Shown here: one piece after another, positions 32,692-41,184 of the stretch
Layout: every line of letters starts with the position of its first letter
How positions within the stretch are numbered: position 1 is the first letter of the stretch
Assembly (NCBI RefSeq): GCF_021531915.1
Contig: NZ_JAFBIV010000013.1
Coordinates: forward strand, 1 to 63,935
From: Oscillibacter valericigenes
GTDB lineage: Bacteria > Bacillota > Clostridia > Oscillospirales > Oscillospiraceae
Direction: 5' to 3'
Length of the DNA stretch: 63,935 nucleotides
Position numbers and translations under genes: made by a program
The notes under the pieces: model-generated
The model's input: only the letters and a program-made list of their open reading frames with translations
Databases searched by the model: none
Told to the model about the DNA's origin: nothing

Positions 32692-33072
32692 TCACTTTTC
32701 GCTGTTCTCCCGCTCCTGTACATAGTCACAGATGCGGGCAAAGGTCTCCGCGCTCAGATCATGCTCCACCTTGCAGGCGTCCACTGCCGCCTGCTCCTGG
32801 GAGACCCCCAGTAACGTAAACAGCCGGGTGATGATCTGATGGCGCCCATAGACCCGTCTGGCAATTTCCAGACCGCTGTCGTTCAGAGTAATGCTGCCGT
32901 CGGGCGCCATGGAGATGTATCCGTTCTCCCGCAGTTTCTTCATGGCAATGCTGACGCTGGGCTTGGAGAATCCCAGGTGATTGACAATATCAATGGAGTG
33001 AACCTGGCCGTACTGCTCCTGCAAAACCAAAATGCTCTCCAGATAATCCTCTGCGGACTCGTGGATCACCAT
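32692..33072 (-). CDS. DtxR/MntR-family metal-dependent regulator
   Basis: The 126-residue protein has the DtxR-type winged helix (SAEDYLESILVLQEQYGQVH, DIVNHLGFSKPSVSIAMKKL) and the dimerisation/metal domain with LFTLLGVSQEQAAVDACKVE followed by HDLSAETF. Metal ligands typical of MntR (E, H, C/E, H) are in CKVEHDLS. No SH3-like third domain is present, as in MntR. It probably senses Mn2+ or Fe2+, but no metal transporter gene is adjacent. GGAG precedes the ATG at 33072. Confidence 0.9.
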   Translation of the reverse strand: MVIHESAEDYLESILVLQEQYGQVHSIDIVNHLGFSKPSVSIAMKKLRENGYISMAPDGSITLNDSGLEIARRVYGRHQIITRLFTLLGVSQEQAAVDACKVEHDLSAETFARICDYVQERENSEK

Positions 33073-33104
33073 AGTGTCAGCTCCTCTCAGTATCATTGCT
33101 GTGT

Positions 33105-33136
33105 AAAAAAGCGACGGCAACAGCCGTCGCTTTTTT
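33105..33136. terminator. Terminator of tRNA-Ala (bidirectional)
   Basis: The stem GCGACGGC/GCCGTCGC with six A and six T at its base directly follows the tRNA on the minus strand. Confidence 0.92.
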
Positions 33137-33138
33137 AT

Positions 33139-33214
33139 TGGTGGAGATAAGCGGGATCGAACCGCTGACCTCTTGACTGCCAGTCAAGCGCTCTCCCAGC
33201 TGAGCTATACCCCC
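33139..33214 (-). tRNA. tRNA-Ala (anticodon GGC)
   Basis: The 76-nt tRNA has acceptor GGGGGTA/TATCTCC, anticodon stem CTTGA/TCAAG around loop CTGGCAG (anticodon GGC), T-loop GTTCGATCC, and an encoded CCA. Confidence 0.97.
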
Positions 33215-33294
33215 GAACCGGAACATTCGATAGTATAGCAGTTGGGTCCCACTTTGTCAACACCTTTCGGCAATTTTTTTAATTTTTCTTTTCC

Positions 33295-34824
33295 TCACGC
33301 AAAACGGGCAATGATGGCCTCCCGCTCCGCGGCGTGCTCCGCGGACCAGCGGTCCCATCCCTGCTCCGCTGCGGCACGGCCCAGCTCCACCAGCAGTGCG
33401 GGGATATCCTTTTCCAGAATGGTGGCCACAGGCTCGCCGAACCGGGCGCCGCCCAGGGTATCATCGCCGCCCAGGAACAGCTTGAAGGCCGGCTGAGGCT
33501 TGCCGTCCACGGGCTTGACGCAGCCCTGGAAGCCCATAGCGCCCGCCTGATGGGCGGCGCAGCTGGAGGGACAGCCGGAGATGACGATCTTCGGCAGTGC
33601 GCCGTCGGAGAGGCCCGCCTCCCGCACGGCCTGGACCGCCGCCCGCAGCAGGCTCTGGCTGTCCCGCACGCCCTGCTGGCAGATAGAGGCGCCGATGCAG
33701 GCCACGCTGTGCTCAAAGGCCGTCCTGGCGCCGTCCTCCGTGGCGGCCAGGACCTTCTTCGCCTCCGCCGCCGTCAGATTGATGATGTACAGCGTCTCAT
33801 TGGGAGCCACACGACATTCCGTTCCGGGCATGTCCTTCAAAAGTGCGTACAGCTGGGCGGGCTTCTCCACCGGCAGAACACCGCCGATGGGGTGGTACGC
33901 CACAGCGTACAGGCCCGCCTGTTTCTGGGGAATGGCGCGTGCATCCGTCAGTTCGCCGTCTCCGGACTTGTCAACCGCAACAGGCTCCACCGCAAGGTCC
34001 AGGCCGCCCTCGGCCTTCCGCTTCTCCACGTTGGCCAGGAATACCGCCTTCAGGCCATCAGCTCCCAGAGTCTCCTGCAGATAGCGGGTGCGGGCCTTTG
34101 CCCGGTTCTCATAGTTGCCGTGGGCACAGAAGGTGTCGATCATGGCCCGGATATAGTACAGCACATCCTGCGGCGCAATTCCCTCCGCCACAGGTACGCC
34201 CATGCGGTGATTGTTGCCCAGGCCGCCGGCGATGGACAGGTCGAACGTTCCATCAGGCTTCGCCAGGAAGCCCATGTCCCGGAAGGCGCTGTGGACGCAG
34301 TCGTCCACGCCGTTGCAGAAGGCAATTTTCAGCTTGCGGGGCATTTTGATGTCCCGGCAGATAGACAGCAGATACTCGGTAGCCGCCTCCGCATAGGGCT
34401 GCACGTCAAACGCCTCACCCTGCTGAACCCCGGACAGGGGGCTGCTCATAACATTGCGGGGATTGTCTCCGCCGCCTCCCCGGCAGTAGATGCCCACGCC
34501 AATGGCGCCCTCCATGATGGGTGCCACCTGCTCCGCCGGCAGGTCATGGAGCTGTACGGTCTCGCAGGTAGTGAGCTTCATACGGTGCACGCCGTACTTT
34601 GCCACGGTGTCCGCCAGGAAGCCCAAGCGCTCCACCGTCAGGCGGCCACCAGGCATCCGCAGCCGCAGCATGTGTTTGGAGGCATCCCGTTGGGCATAGC
34701 TGCCCATACCGCCTGAGATGCCCTTGTAATCTTTCTTTTCGATATCGCCCTTCTGGAAGGCGCTGATGGTCTCCTGAAAGCTCCCGATCTCAGACCGGTA
34801 AGTTTTGATCCACTGTTCGTTCAT
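33295..34824 (-). CDS. Siroheme sulfite/nitrite reductase-type protein
   Basis: The 509-residue protein has the ferredoxin-like half-domains of the nitrite/sulfite reductase fold (HMLRLRMPGGRLTVERLGFL; VHRMKLTTCETVQLHDL). The [4Fe-4S]-siroheme cysteines appear as CIGASIC (Cys-x5-Cys, about 374/380) and CPSSC (Cys-x3-Cys, about 418/422). This pattern allows sulfite or nitrite as substrate; it does not decide between them. No extra ferredoxin domain or assimilatory partner gene is nearby, so electrons probably come from ferredoxin. The start at 34824 has AGGT upstream. Confidence 0.9.
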   Translation of the reverse strand: MNEQWIKTYRSEIGSFQETISAFQKGDIEKKDYKGISGGMGSYAQRDASKHMLRLRMPGGRLTVERLGFLADTVAKYGVHRMKLTTCETVQLHDLPAEQVAPIMEGAIGVGIYCRGGGGDNPRNVMSSPLSGVQQGEAFDVQPYAEAATEYLLSICRDIKMPRKLKIAFCNGVDDCVHSAFRDMGFLAKPDGTFDLSIAGGLGNNHRMGVPVAEGIAPQDVLYYIRAMIDTFCAHGNYENRAKARTRYLQETLGADGLKAVFLANVEKRKAEGGLDLAVEPVAVDKSGDGELTDARAIPQKQAGLYAVAYHPIGGVLPVEKPAQLYALLKDMPGTECRVAPNETLYIINLTAAEAKKVLAATEDGARTAFEHSVACIGASICQQGVRDSQSLLRAAVQAVREAGLSDGALPKIVISGCPSSCAAHQAGAMGFQGCVKPVDGKPQPAFKLFLGGDDTLGGARFGEPVATILEKDIPALLVELGRAAAEQGWDRWSAEHAAEREAIIARFA

Positions 34825-34939
34825 CGCTGTACCTACTTTCCCATTCAAACTACATGTATACGACGGAAACCGCCGTTCTTCTGCAAATGATATTTTCACT
34901 ATACCACAGAGAATCCTTGCAGGCAATCCCCGGTTCTGC

Positions 34940-35932
34940 TCATTCAGCGCTAATCCAATTGGAAAAATCCAACAATTTGAACTCTTCCAGTTCCCGGCAG
35001 AAGGTGTTCTCCCACCGGGAGACCCGCCCCAGGCCGGAGGCCAGCGGGTCGATGTACCGCTTCTTGGCGTTCACCCGGACCCACTCCCCCGCTTTCGGTG
35101 TTTCCCAGCTGCGAAGGATGCGGGAATACCCGCAGAACCTCCGCCACAGGGGACCGCAGACCGGGTCCCGCTCCAGCAGCGCAATAACGGCAGGCTCCGT
35201 GGTCCAGAGGTCCTTCTGCGTGACTGCTCCCCGCTCCAGCCCCACCCTCAGGAGGTCCGCCAGGGACTGCATGGCGAAGCGGTCCTCATCCGCCACATAG
35301 ACCCGGGAATTCCGCATAGCGCCTTCCGCAAAGGCGGCGGCGATCTCCGGTGTGCGGAACACCAGCTCCGGCCGCCCCTGTTCATCCCGCCCCACAGTCA
35401 GATCACGGTACATGGCCACAACACACTCCATATCCGCGAAGCCGTAGTTCAGCAGGTTCCCCAGGCTGTACTCCAGCCGGTCCGCCGACAGGGCAGGACT
35501 GTCATTGTCCGCCATGGGATAGCGGTGGTAATCTGAAATGTCTCCCGGCGTCACCCGGTATTTCTCAAGCAGTTCTGTCACCTCCGGCGACGCGGCAAGG
35601 CACTCCGCCACCCCCGCCTCCGTGGATTCCTGCCGCAGGTGGTCCCCATTGAGGAAATCCACCACATGGGCAAATACCGGGGTGGTCACGTCGTGGAACA
35701 GCCCCGCCAGGCTCTGCTCCACGCTTCCCGTGAAGTGCCAGACGATCAGGGCTACGCCCAGGCTGTGATCATAGCGGGAATAGGGTCCGATCTCCACAAA
35801 ACGAGGAAAGCGGGTGTATTCACACCCGCAGTTCATCCCCACCTGTTTCAGCCGCTGCATAGGCGGCGTGGCCGCGAATTCCCGCAAAAATTCCGGGATT
35901 TCCGAATGATACAGGCTCCATAATTGGTCCAT
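34940..35932 (-). CDS. HD-domain phosphohydrolase
   Basis: About 330 residues. It has an HD-type metal site: YSRYDHSLGVALIVWHFTG near 50-68 and GLFHDVTTPVFAHVVDF near 76-92 give the H...HD pattern, with a later DYHRYPMAD stretch. It resembles HD proteins of the dGTPase/SAMHD branch, so a nucleotide or nucleotide-derived substrate is likely but unproven. The ATG at 35932 is 9 nt after the stop of the upstream lipoprotein gene, so the two are co-transcribed. Confidence 0.85.
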   Translation of the reverse strand: MDQLWSLYHSEIPEFLREFAATPPMQRLKQVGMNCGCEYTRFPRFVEIGPYSRYDHSLGVALIVWHFTGSVEQSLAGLFHDVTTPVFAHVVDFLNGDHLRQESTEAGVAECLAASPEVTELLEKYRVTPGDISDYHRYPMADNDSPALSADRLEYSLGNLLNYGFADMECVVAMYRDLTVGRDEQGRPELVFRTPEIAAAFAEGAMRNSRVYVADEDRFAMQSLADLLRVGLERGAVTQKDLWTTEPAVIALLERDPVCGPLWRRFCGYSRILRSWETPKAGEWVRVNAKKRYIDPLASGLGRVSRWENTFCRELEEFKLLDFSNWISAE

Positions 35933-35940
35933 GACCGCGC

Positions 35941-37092
35941 TCACTCCACTCCGTACTGATAGCATTGCTCTTTGTCGAAAGATACGCCGAAGGCATCCTC
36001 CATCAGCTCACTGCGGAAGATGATCCCATCCAGTTCATAGTTCTCCTTGTAATTCAGGCAGTAGGCATATACCGTTCCCTCCTGCTCACTGAAAATCACG
36101 TATTTCGTGTCTAAAAAGCGGTCGCCCTCTGCGTTCCGGACTGTCAGAAAGGCCTCCCGCCGGCCGTCACCGTTGAAGTCCAGCCATGCCTGCTCCGTCA
36201 TTTCCAAGGGAAGGTCCGCGTATTCCGTCGCGCCGCCGGGCTGGAGGTATGCCTCTAAAGTAGTCCAGCCGGTGTCGCCGCCGAAGCCATCCGCCGTGAC
36301 GCCGTAGAACGCTCCGCCGTTTTGCAGTACATTTTCGATAGCTTTTTTTGCCGCGGCATCCCGCTCCGGGTCGATTTCCGCCGCTGTCCGATCCTGACCG
36401 TAGTTATAGATGAGCAGGATCATCGCCGCCAACTCCGGCAGCTCCACCAGAGTGCGAGTCTCCCGCAGGTACATGCTGCCCGGTACAATGTCTGTCATGG
36501 CAGAGTAAGGCTTCTCCGGGTCGTTGAAGTTGTCCTCCTCAAAGAACATGGTTTCCTCTGGCTTCCCATCCACGATGCTGAGTTTCTTCACGAAATGTCC
36601 ACCCATGTGGCCCCAATTCAGCGCAACGGCGTTCTCCTCCGGCCAGGTGTACAGGCTGGTGTGGCCGGTGGGCACGTCCCCGATCTCCACCGCCGTGCCG
36701 TCCCGGTATCCATAGACCGTGGTGTGATATCCGGCCTCGCCCAGTCCGTAGCGGAGCAGCAGCTCCGGCACGCCATCCTTGTCGATGTCGTAGAGCACAT
36801 AGGTGCCGCTGACCTCCCCGATCTCCAGAGCAACGGTATTGGGGTCGTAGTCCGGGCGGTTCGTGTCACGCAGGGTCCTCACCTGCCCTGCCAAGTCCAT
36901 CAAAAAGGCAGCATAGGCCACCTGCCAGTCCGCATACACTGGCTCTTCCGGCGTTTCAGGCTGTTGCTGCGGCTGTGCGGGTTCTTCCTCGGTGACCACA
37001 GGTTCCTCCTGTTCAGGTGCCTGTGCCGTCTTTCCCCCGCAGGCCGTCAGCAGCAGGCACATGGCCAACGCCATACCTATCCATTTTTTCAT
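35941..37092 (-). CDS. Lipoprotein with calcium-loop-like repeats
   Basis: About 383 residues. The signal peptide ends in lipobox LTAC with C18 as the lipid site, followed by a Pro/Glu/Gln-rich linker to about residue 55. The body contains two acidic loops, YDIDKDGVPELLLRYG near 98-113 and FNGDGRREAFLTV near 310-322, of the D-x-[DN]-x-DG type seen in VCBS/FG-GAP and EF-hand-like Ca2+ loops. The function is unknown. The start at 37092 has GAGGTGGC upstream; GTG at 37101 is the alternative. Downstream it is linked to the HD-domain gene. Confidence 0.8.
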   Translation of the reverse strand: MKKWIGMALAMCLLLTACGGKTAQAPEQEEPVVTEEEPAQPQQQPETPEEPVYADWQVAYAAFLMDLAGQVRTLRDTNRPDYDPNTVALEIGEVSGTYVLYDIDKDGVPELLLRYGLGEAGYHTTVYGYRDGTAVEIGDVPTGHTSLYTWPEENAVALNWGHMGGHFVKKLSIVDGKPEETMFFEEDNFNDPEKPYSAMTDIVPGSMYLRETRTLVELPELAAMILLIYNYGQDRTAAEIDPERDAAAKKAIENVLQNGGAFYGVTADGFGGDTGWTTLEAYLQPGGATEYADLPLEMTEQAWLDFNGDGRREAFLTVRNAEGDRFLDTKYVIFSEQEGTVYAYCLNYKENYELDGIIFRSELMEDAFGVSFDKEQCYQYGVE

Positions 37093-37149
37093 AGAAGCCA
37101 CCTCACTTTTAAGCTGACCTCAGTATACCAGCCACGGTCCTGTCAAAAA

Positions 37150-38478
37150 CTACAAATCTGTTACAAATCGTGACACCGATGACAGCAGTTCCTTCCGGTC
37201 GTTGGGCAAGTCCCCATCCACCACCGCGTCCAGCAGCTTCTTCAAAACCTGCCCCACCACCGGCCCAGAGAGGCCAAATTCTGTTAAGTCTTTCCCATTA
37301 ACAGCAAGCTGTTTCAGGGAAAAGCAGGCATCCTCCGCCAACAGCTTCTCCATGATAGTCTCTCCCTTGTCCAGCTCTCGCTGGCGGTCATGGAATTCCG
37401 GTGCCTGGGCCAGATTATCCGCCCGCTTTAGGGCAAGCAGCCGCCGCAGGTCCCGTTCCCCCAGTTTGCCCAGAGCCCGGCGGATGGCCTTGTCCGTCCG
37501 TGGAATGTCCCGATCGTGCCAGTCCACCAGCCGCACCACGGTTTCCCGGAACTCCGTAGAGCACTTCAGGCGCCGCAGCATCCGGTCCGCCAGCTCCCGG
37601 CTGATGGCGCTGTGTCCGTAAAAATGCCCCACGCCCTTTTCATCCACTGTAAAGCAATTTGGCTTGCCGATATCGTGCAGCAGGGCTGCGCACCGCAGTA
37701 CCGGGTCTCCCGGCACCGCCGCCACTGCGTGGAGGGTGTGCTCCCAGACATCGTAGCAATGATGAACATTTTTCTGGTCGAAGCCCACCATGGGCAGCAC
37801 CTCCGGCCAGAACACCCCCACTACATCCGGGTACTGCCGCAGCACCTCCGCCGCATTCTGCCCAGCCAGCAGCTTCAGCAGTTCCACCTGGATGCGCTCC
37901 GCGGCGATCTCCCCCAGCAGTTCCTTATTTCTATGGATGCTCTCCCCTGTTGCCGGGTCAATTGCAAATCCCAGGACCGCCGCAAACCGCAGCCCCCGCA
38001 GAATGCGCAGGGCGTCTTCCTGAAACCGCTGGTCCGGGTACCCCACGCAGCGGAGAACGCCGTTTCTCAGGTCCTCCTGCCCCCCGAAGGGGTCCCGCAG
38101 TTCTCCCCGGAGGCTCATGGCTATGGCGTTGGCGGTGAAGTCCCGCCGCTGCAGGTCCTCCTCCAGAGAGCGGGTAAAGGTGACGGAGTCCGGCCGCCTA
38201 TGGTCATGGTAAGTGCCGTCTACCCGGTAGGTGGTCACCTCCACGCTGTTATGGTCCGCCCGGACCGTGACCGTGCCGTGCTGCAGCCCCGTGGGGAAGG
38301 CGTGCTGGCCAAAGGCCGCCATGGTCTCCTCCGGCATGGCGCTGGTGGTCACGTCCCAGTCCTCCGGCACCCGGCCCAGCAGGGTATCCCGCACGCAGCC
38401 TCCAACGCACCAGGCCTCATGGCCCGCCGCCTCCAGGGTCTCCAGGACTTTTTTCACATATTCCGGTATTTCCGCCAT
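37150..38478 (-). CDS. cca: CCA tRNA nucleotidyltransferase
   Basis: The 442-residue class II CCA-adding enzyme has the head-domain motif WCVGGCVRDTLLGRVPEDWD (about 23-42) with the catalytic DWD, RRDFTANAIAMSLRGE, RILRGLRFA, and a C-terminal HD domain (RCAALLHDIGKPNCF) found in several clostridial forms. It adds or repairs tRNA 3' CCA; all three intact tRNAs here encode CCA, so the role is mainly repair. GAGGGC precedes the ATG at 38478. It is divergent from murC. Confidence 0.95.
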   Translation of the reverse strand: MAEIPEYVKKVLETLEAAGHEAWCVGGCVRDTLLGRVPEDWDVTTSAMPEETMAAFGQHAFPTGLQHGTVTVRADHNSVEVTTYRVDGTYHDHRRPDSVTFTRSLEEDLQRRDFTANAIAMSLRGELRDPFGGQEDLRNGVLRCVGYPDQRFQEDALRILRGLRFAAVLGFAIDPATGESIHRNKELLGEIAAERIQVELLKLLAGQNAAEVLRQYPDVVGVFWPEVLPMVGFDQKNVHHCYDVWEHTLHAVAAVPGDPVLRCAALLHDIGKPNCFTVDEKGVGHFYGHSAISRELADRMLRRLKCSTEFRETVVRLVDWHDRDIPRTDKAIRRALGKLGERDLRRLLALKRADNLAQAPEFHDRQRELDKGETIMEKLLAEDACFSLKQLAVNGKDLTEFGLSGPVVGQVLKKLLDAVVDGDLPNDRKELLSSVSRFVTDL

Positions 38479-38497
38479 GTTTTCGCCCTCATTTCGG

Positions 38498-38526
38498 TTG
38501 CATTTCCTTGTTTCGTGTAATATAAT
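38498..38526 (+). promoter_or_regulatory. Predicted promoter of the murC cluster
   Basis: TTGCAT (38498-38503) and TATAAT (38521-38526) are 17 bp apart and 79 bp before the murC ATG. Confidence 0.7.
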
Positions 38527-38604
38527 AAAGTGCTTTTGAAGATTATGCAACGCTTTTTTCCCTTTTATGTGGCAAAGGCGTTTTTGAAAGGACGACCAGT
38601 TTCC

Positions 38605-39987
38605 ATGATGAACAATCCCAATCCCATTCGTGACTATCTGGTACCCGGCAAACGGGTCCATCTGGTGGGCATCGGCGGCGTGTCTATGTGCCCCCTGGCG
38701 GAGGTCCTGCACGGCAAAGGCCTGCAGGTCCAGGGTTCAGACATGACTGACAGTGACACCGTCAAGCATCTGCGGTCCCTGGGCATCCCCGTGGCCATCG
38801 GTCATAACGCGGACAACCTGGGGGACTGCGACTTTGTGGTCCGCACCGCCGCCGTCCACGACAGCAATCCCGAGATCGCCGGGGCCGTGGCCCGGGGTAT
38901 CCCCGTCTATGAGCGGGCCCAGGCCTGGGGCGCCCTTATGCAGCATTATCCAAACGCCTTGTGTGTCTCCGGAACCCACGGAAAAACCACCACTACTTCC
39001 ATGTGCACCCACATCTTCATGGCCGCCCAGGCCGACCCCACGGTGATGATCGGCGGCACCCTGCCCCTGCTCCACTCCGGCTACCGGGTGGGCCACGGGG
39101 ACACCATCATTCTGGAGTCCTGCGAATACTGCAACAGCTTCCTGAGCTTCTATCCAACCGTGGCGGTCATTCTGAACGTGGAGGAAGACCATCTGGACTT
39201 CTTCAAGGACCTGAACGATATTGAACATTCCTTCCACCGCTTCGCGGAGTTGGTCCCCCCCTCCGGACATGTCATCGTCAACGCTGACAACCAGGGCGCC
39301 GTGGACTCCGCGGTGGGTCTGGAGCGCCCGGTGTTCACCTTTGGCCTGGACCATCCCGCTGACTGCACTGCCGCTGGTCTGACGGATGTGGACGGTGCCC
39401 CCTCCTTTGACATCATGGTGCATGGCGAGAAGTACGCCCATGTGACCCTTCACGTCTACGGACACCACAACATCCTCAACGCCCTGGCCGCCGCCTCTGC
39501 CGCCTACGTGCTGGGCATCCCCGGCAGCGCCGTGGAGGAGGGTCTGGCCTCCTTCACCGGGGCGGGCCGCCGCTTTGAGCACAAGGGTGCCTATCACGGC
39601 GCCGAGGTCTACGATGACTACGCCCACCACCCCGACGAGCTTCACGCCCTGTTGACCACCGCCAAGAACCTGGGCTATGAGCGGGTGATCGTGGCCTTCC
39701 AGCCTCATACCTACACCCGCACCGCCAAGCTGTTCGAGCATTTTGTGGAGGAACTGAAGCTGGCGGATGTGGCCATCCTGGCGGAGATCTACGCCGCCCG
39801 GGAGCAGAACACCCTGGGCATTTCCTCCGCCGATCTGTGCCGCAACATCCCCGGCTCCGTCTACTGCTCCACCCTGGACAAGGTGGCAGACCAGCTGCGG
39901 AAGATCGCCCGGCCCGGCGACCTGATCCTCACCGTGGGCGCCGGTGATATCTACCGGGCCGGTGAAAAGCTGCTGAAGGAGGATTGA
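38605..39987 (+). CDS. murC: UDP-N-acetylmuramate--L-alanine ligase
   Basis: The 460-residue MurC adds L-Ala to UDP-MurNAc in peptidoglycan synthesis. The N-terminal domain has VHLVGIGGVSMCPLAEVL (18-35) and GSDMTDSDT. The ATP loop GTHGKTTTT is at 123-131, then LESCEYCNSFLSFYP and the C-terminal DDYAHHPDEL. Length is typical. The start at 38605 (or the next codon) follows AAAGGACG. prdX-like and GNAT genes follow closely, suggesting a three-gene transcript. Confidence 0.96.
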   Translation: MMNNPNPIRDYLVPGKRVHLVGIGGVSMCPLAEVLHGKGLQVQGSDMTDSDTVKHLRSLGIPVAIGHNADNLGDCDFVVRTAAVHDSNPEIAGAVARGIPVYERAQAWGALMQHYPNALCVSGTHGKTTTTSMCTHIFMAAQADPTVMIGGTLPLLHSGYRVGHGDTIILESCEYCNSFLSFYPTVAVILNVEEDHLDFFKDLNDIEHSFHRFAELVPPSGHVIVNADNQGAVDSAVGLERPVFTFGLDHPADCTAAGLTDVDGAPSFDIMVHGEKYAHVTLHVYGHHNILNALAAASAAYVLGIPGSAVEEGLASFTGAGRRFEHKGAYHGAEVYDDYAHHPDELHALLTTAKNLGYERVIVAFQPHTYTRTAKLFEHFVEELKLADVAILAEIYAAREQNTLGISSADLCRNIPGSVYCSTLDKVADQLRKIARPGDLILTVGAGDIYRAGEKLLKED

Positions 39988-39991
39988 CACC

Positions 39992-40528
39992 ATGGAGATC
40001 TCCGGCATCTTTACTGCCGCTCCTGCCGGCGGCCGCTGCCCGGTGGAGATGGCCTCCTTCGCCCTGCTGGACCAGCTCCGCATCCCCTATCAGCGAGTGG
40101 AGCATGACCCTGCCGACACCATGGAAGCCTGCGCCGCCATCAGCGATGCGCTGGGCATCCGTATCTGCAAGAACCTGTTTCTCTGCAACCGGCAGAAAAC
40201 AGATTTCTATCTGCTGACCATGCCGGAGGACAAGCCCTTCCACACCAAAGACCTGAGCCACCAGATCGGCTCCGCCCGCCTGTCCTTTGCCTCCCCCGAG
40301 GCCATGGAGGAACTGCTGGGCTGCACCCCCGGCTCCGCCAGCGTGCTGGGACTGATGAATGACACCGGCCACCGGGTCCGTCTGCTGATGGACCGGGAGG
40401 TCTATGAGGCGGAGTGGTTCGGCTGCCACCCCTGCAAAAACGACGGCAGCCTCCGCATCAAAACCGCCGACCTGCTGAACGTTTTCCTGCCCCACACCGG
40501 CCACGAGGTCACTGTGGTCGATCTATAA
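39992..40528 (+). CDS. Prolyl-tRNA deacylase-type editing protein (PrdX/YbaK family)
   Basis: The 178-residue protein is a stand-alone aminoacyl-tRNA editing domain of the PrdX/ProXp type: LDQLRIPYQRVEHDPADTME, ICKNLFLCNRQKTDFYLL and LLGCTPGSASVLGLMNDTGH are typical. It hydrolyses misacylated tRNA, most likely Ala-tRNA-Pro. Its ATG lies 4 nt after the murC stop. No proline-reductase (prd) genes are near, so a general housekeeping editing role is likely. Confidence 0.9.
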   Translation: MEISGIFTAAPAGGRCPVEMASFALLDQLRIPYQRVEHDPADTMEACAAISDALGIRICKNLFLCNRQKTDFYLLTMPEDKPFHTKDLSHQIGSARLSFASPEAMEELLGCTPGSASVLGLMNDTGHRVRLLMDREVYEAEWFGCHPCKNDGSLRIKTADLLNVFLPHTGHEVTVVDL

Positions 40529-40553
40529 AGGCCTGACACCACCGGAGGAACAC

Positions 40554-41138
40554 ATGATGTCCATGAACTGCAAGATCAGACTGGCCCGGCCCCAGGACGC
40601 CGAGGAACTGCTGGAGATCTTCCGTCCCTATGTTCTGGAGACTGCCGTTGCCTTCAACTATGAGCCCCCCACCCTGGAGGAGTTCCGGAATACCATGGAG
40701 GACCGTCTGCGCCGCTACCCCTATCTGGTGGCGGAAACGGAAGAGGGGTTGATGGGATATGCCTACGCCTCCCCCTTTAAGGCCCGCGCCGCCTATGACT
40801 GGGCGGTGGAGACCTCCATCTACGTCAAGCAGGGTCACCCCGGCCAGGGCTATGGCCGCCTGCTCCACGACAGGCTGGAAGAACTGCTGAAATCCCAGAA
40901 TATTCTGAGTATGTATGCCTGCATCGCCTACACGGACCATGAGGACACCCACCTGACCAACAACAGCATGCACTTCCACGCCCACATGGGCTACGAGCTC
41001 ACCGCTAAATTTCCCAAGTGCGGCTATAAGTTCGACAAGTGGTACGACATGATCTGGATGCACAAGGAGATCGGCTCCCATGACGGCCCGCCCTCTCCGG
41101 TCATCCCCATCACGGCGCTGGACACAACACTTCTGTGA
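40554..41138 (+). CDS. GNAT N-acetyltransferase (Pat/MnaT-like)
   Basis: The 194-residue GNAT is close to the phosphinothricin/methionine-sulfone acetyltransferase group: IRLARPQDAEELLEIFRPYV, ETAVAFNYEPPTLEEF, and the acetyl-CoA loop HPGQGYGRLL near 98-107. The actual substrate is unknown; such enzymes often acetylate amino-acid analogues. GGAGGAAC precedes the ATG, 25 nt after the prdX-like stop. It is the last gene before a strong terminator. Confidence 0.88.
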   Translation: MMSMNCKIRLARPQDAEELLEIFRPYVLETAVAFNYEPPTLEEFRNTMEDRLRRYPYLVAETEEGLMGYAYASPFKARAAYDWAVETSIYVKQGHPGQGYGRLLHDRLEELLKSQNILSMYACIAYTDHEDTHLTNNSMHFHAHMGYELTAKFPKCGYKFDKWYDMIWMHKEIGSHDGPPSPVIPITALDTTLL

Positions 41139-41143
41139 TAGAA

Positions 41144-41182
41144 GAACAAAAGGACATGGCTGAACGCCATGTCCTTTTGTTC
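41144..41182. terminator. Strong bidirectional terminator
   Basis: A perfect 17-bp stem (41144-41160 with 41166-41182) with T/A runs at its base serves the GNAT gene and the opposing isomerase gene. Confidence 0.9.
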
Positions 41183-41184
41183 TT

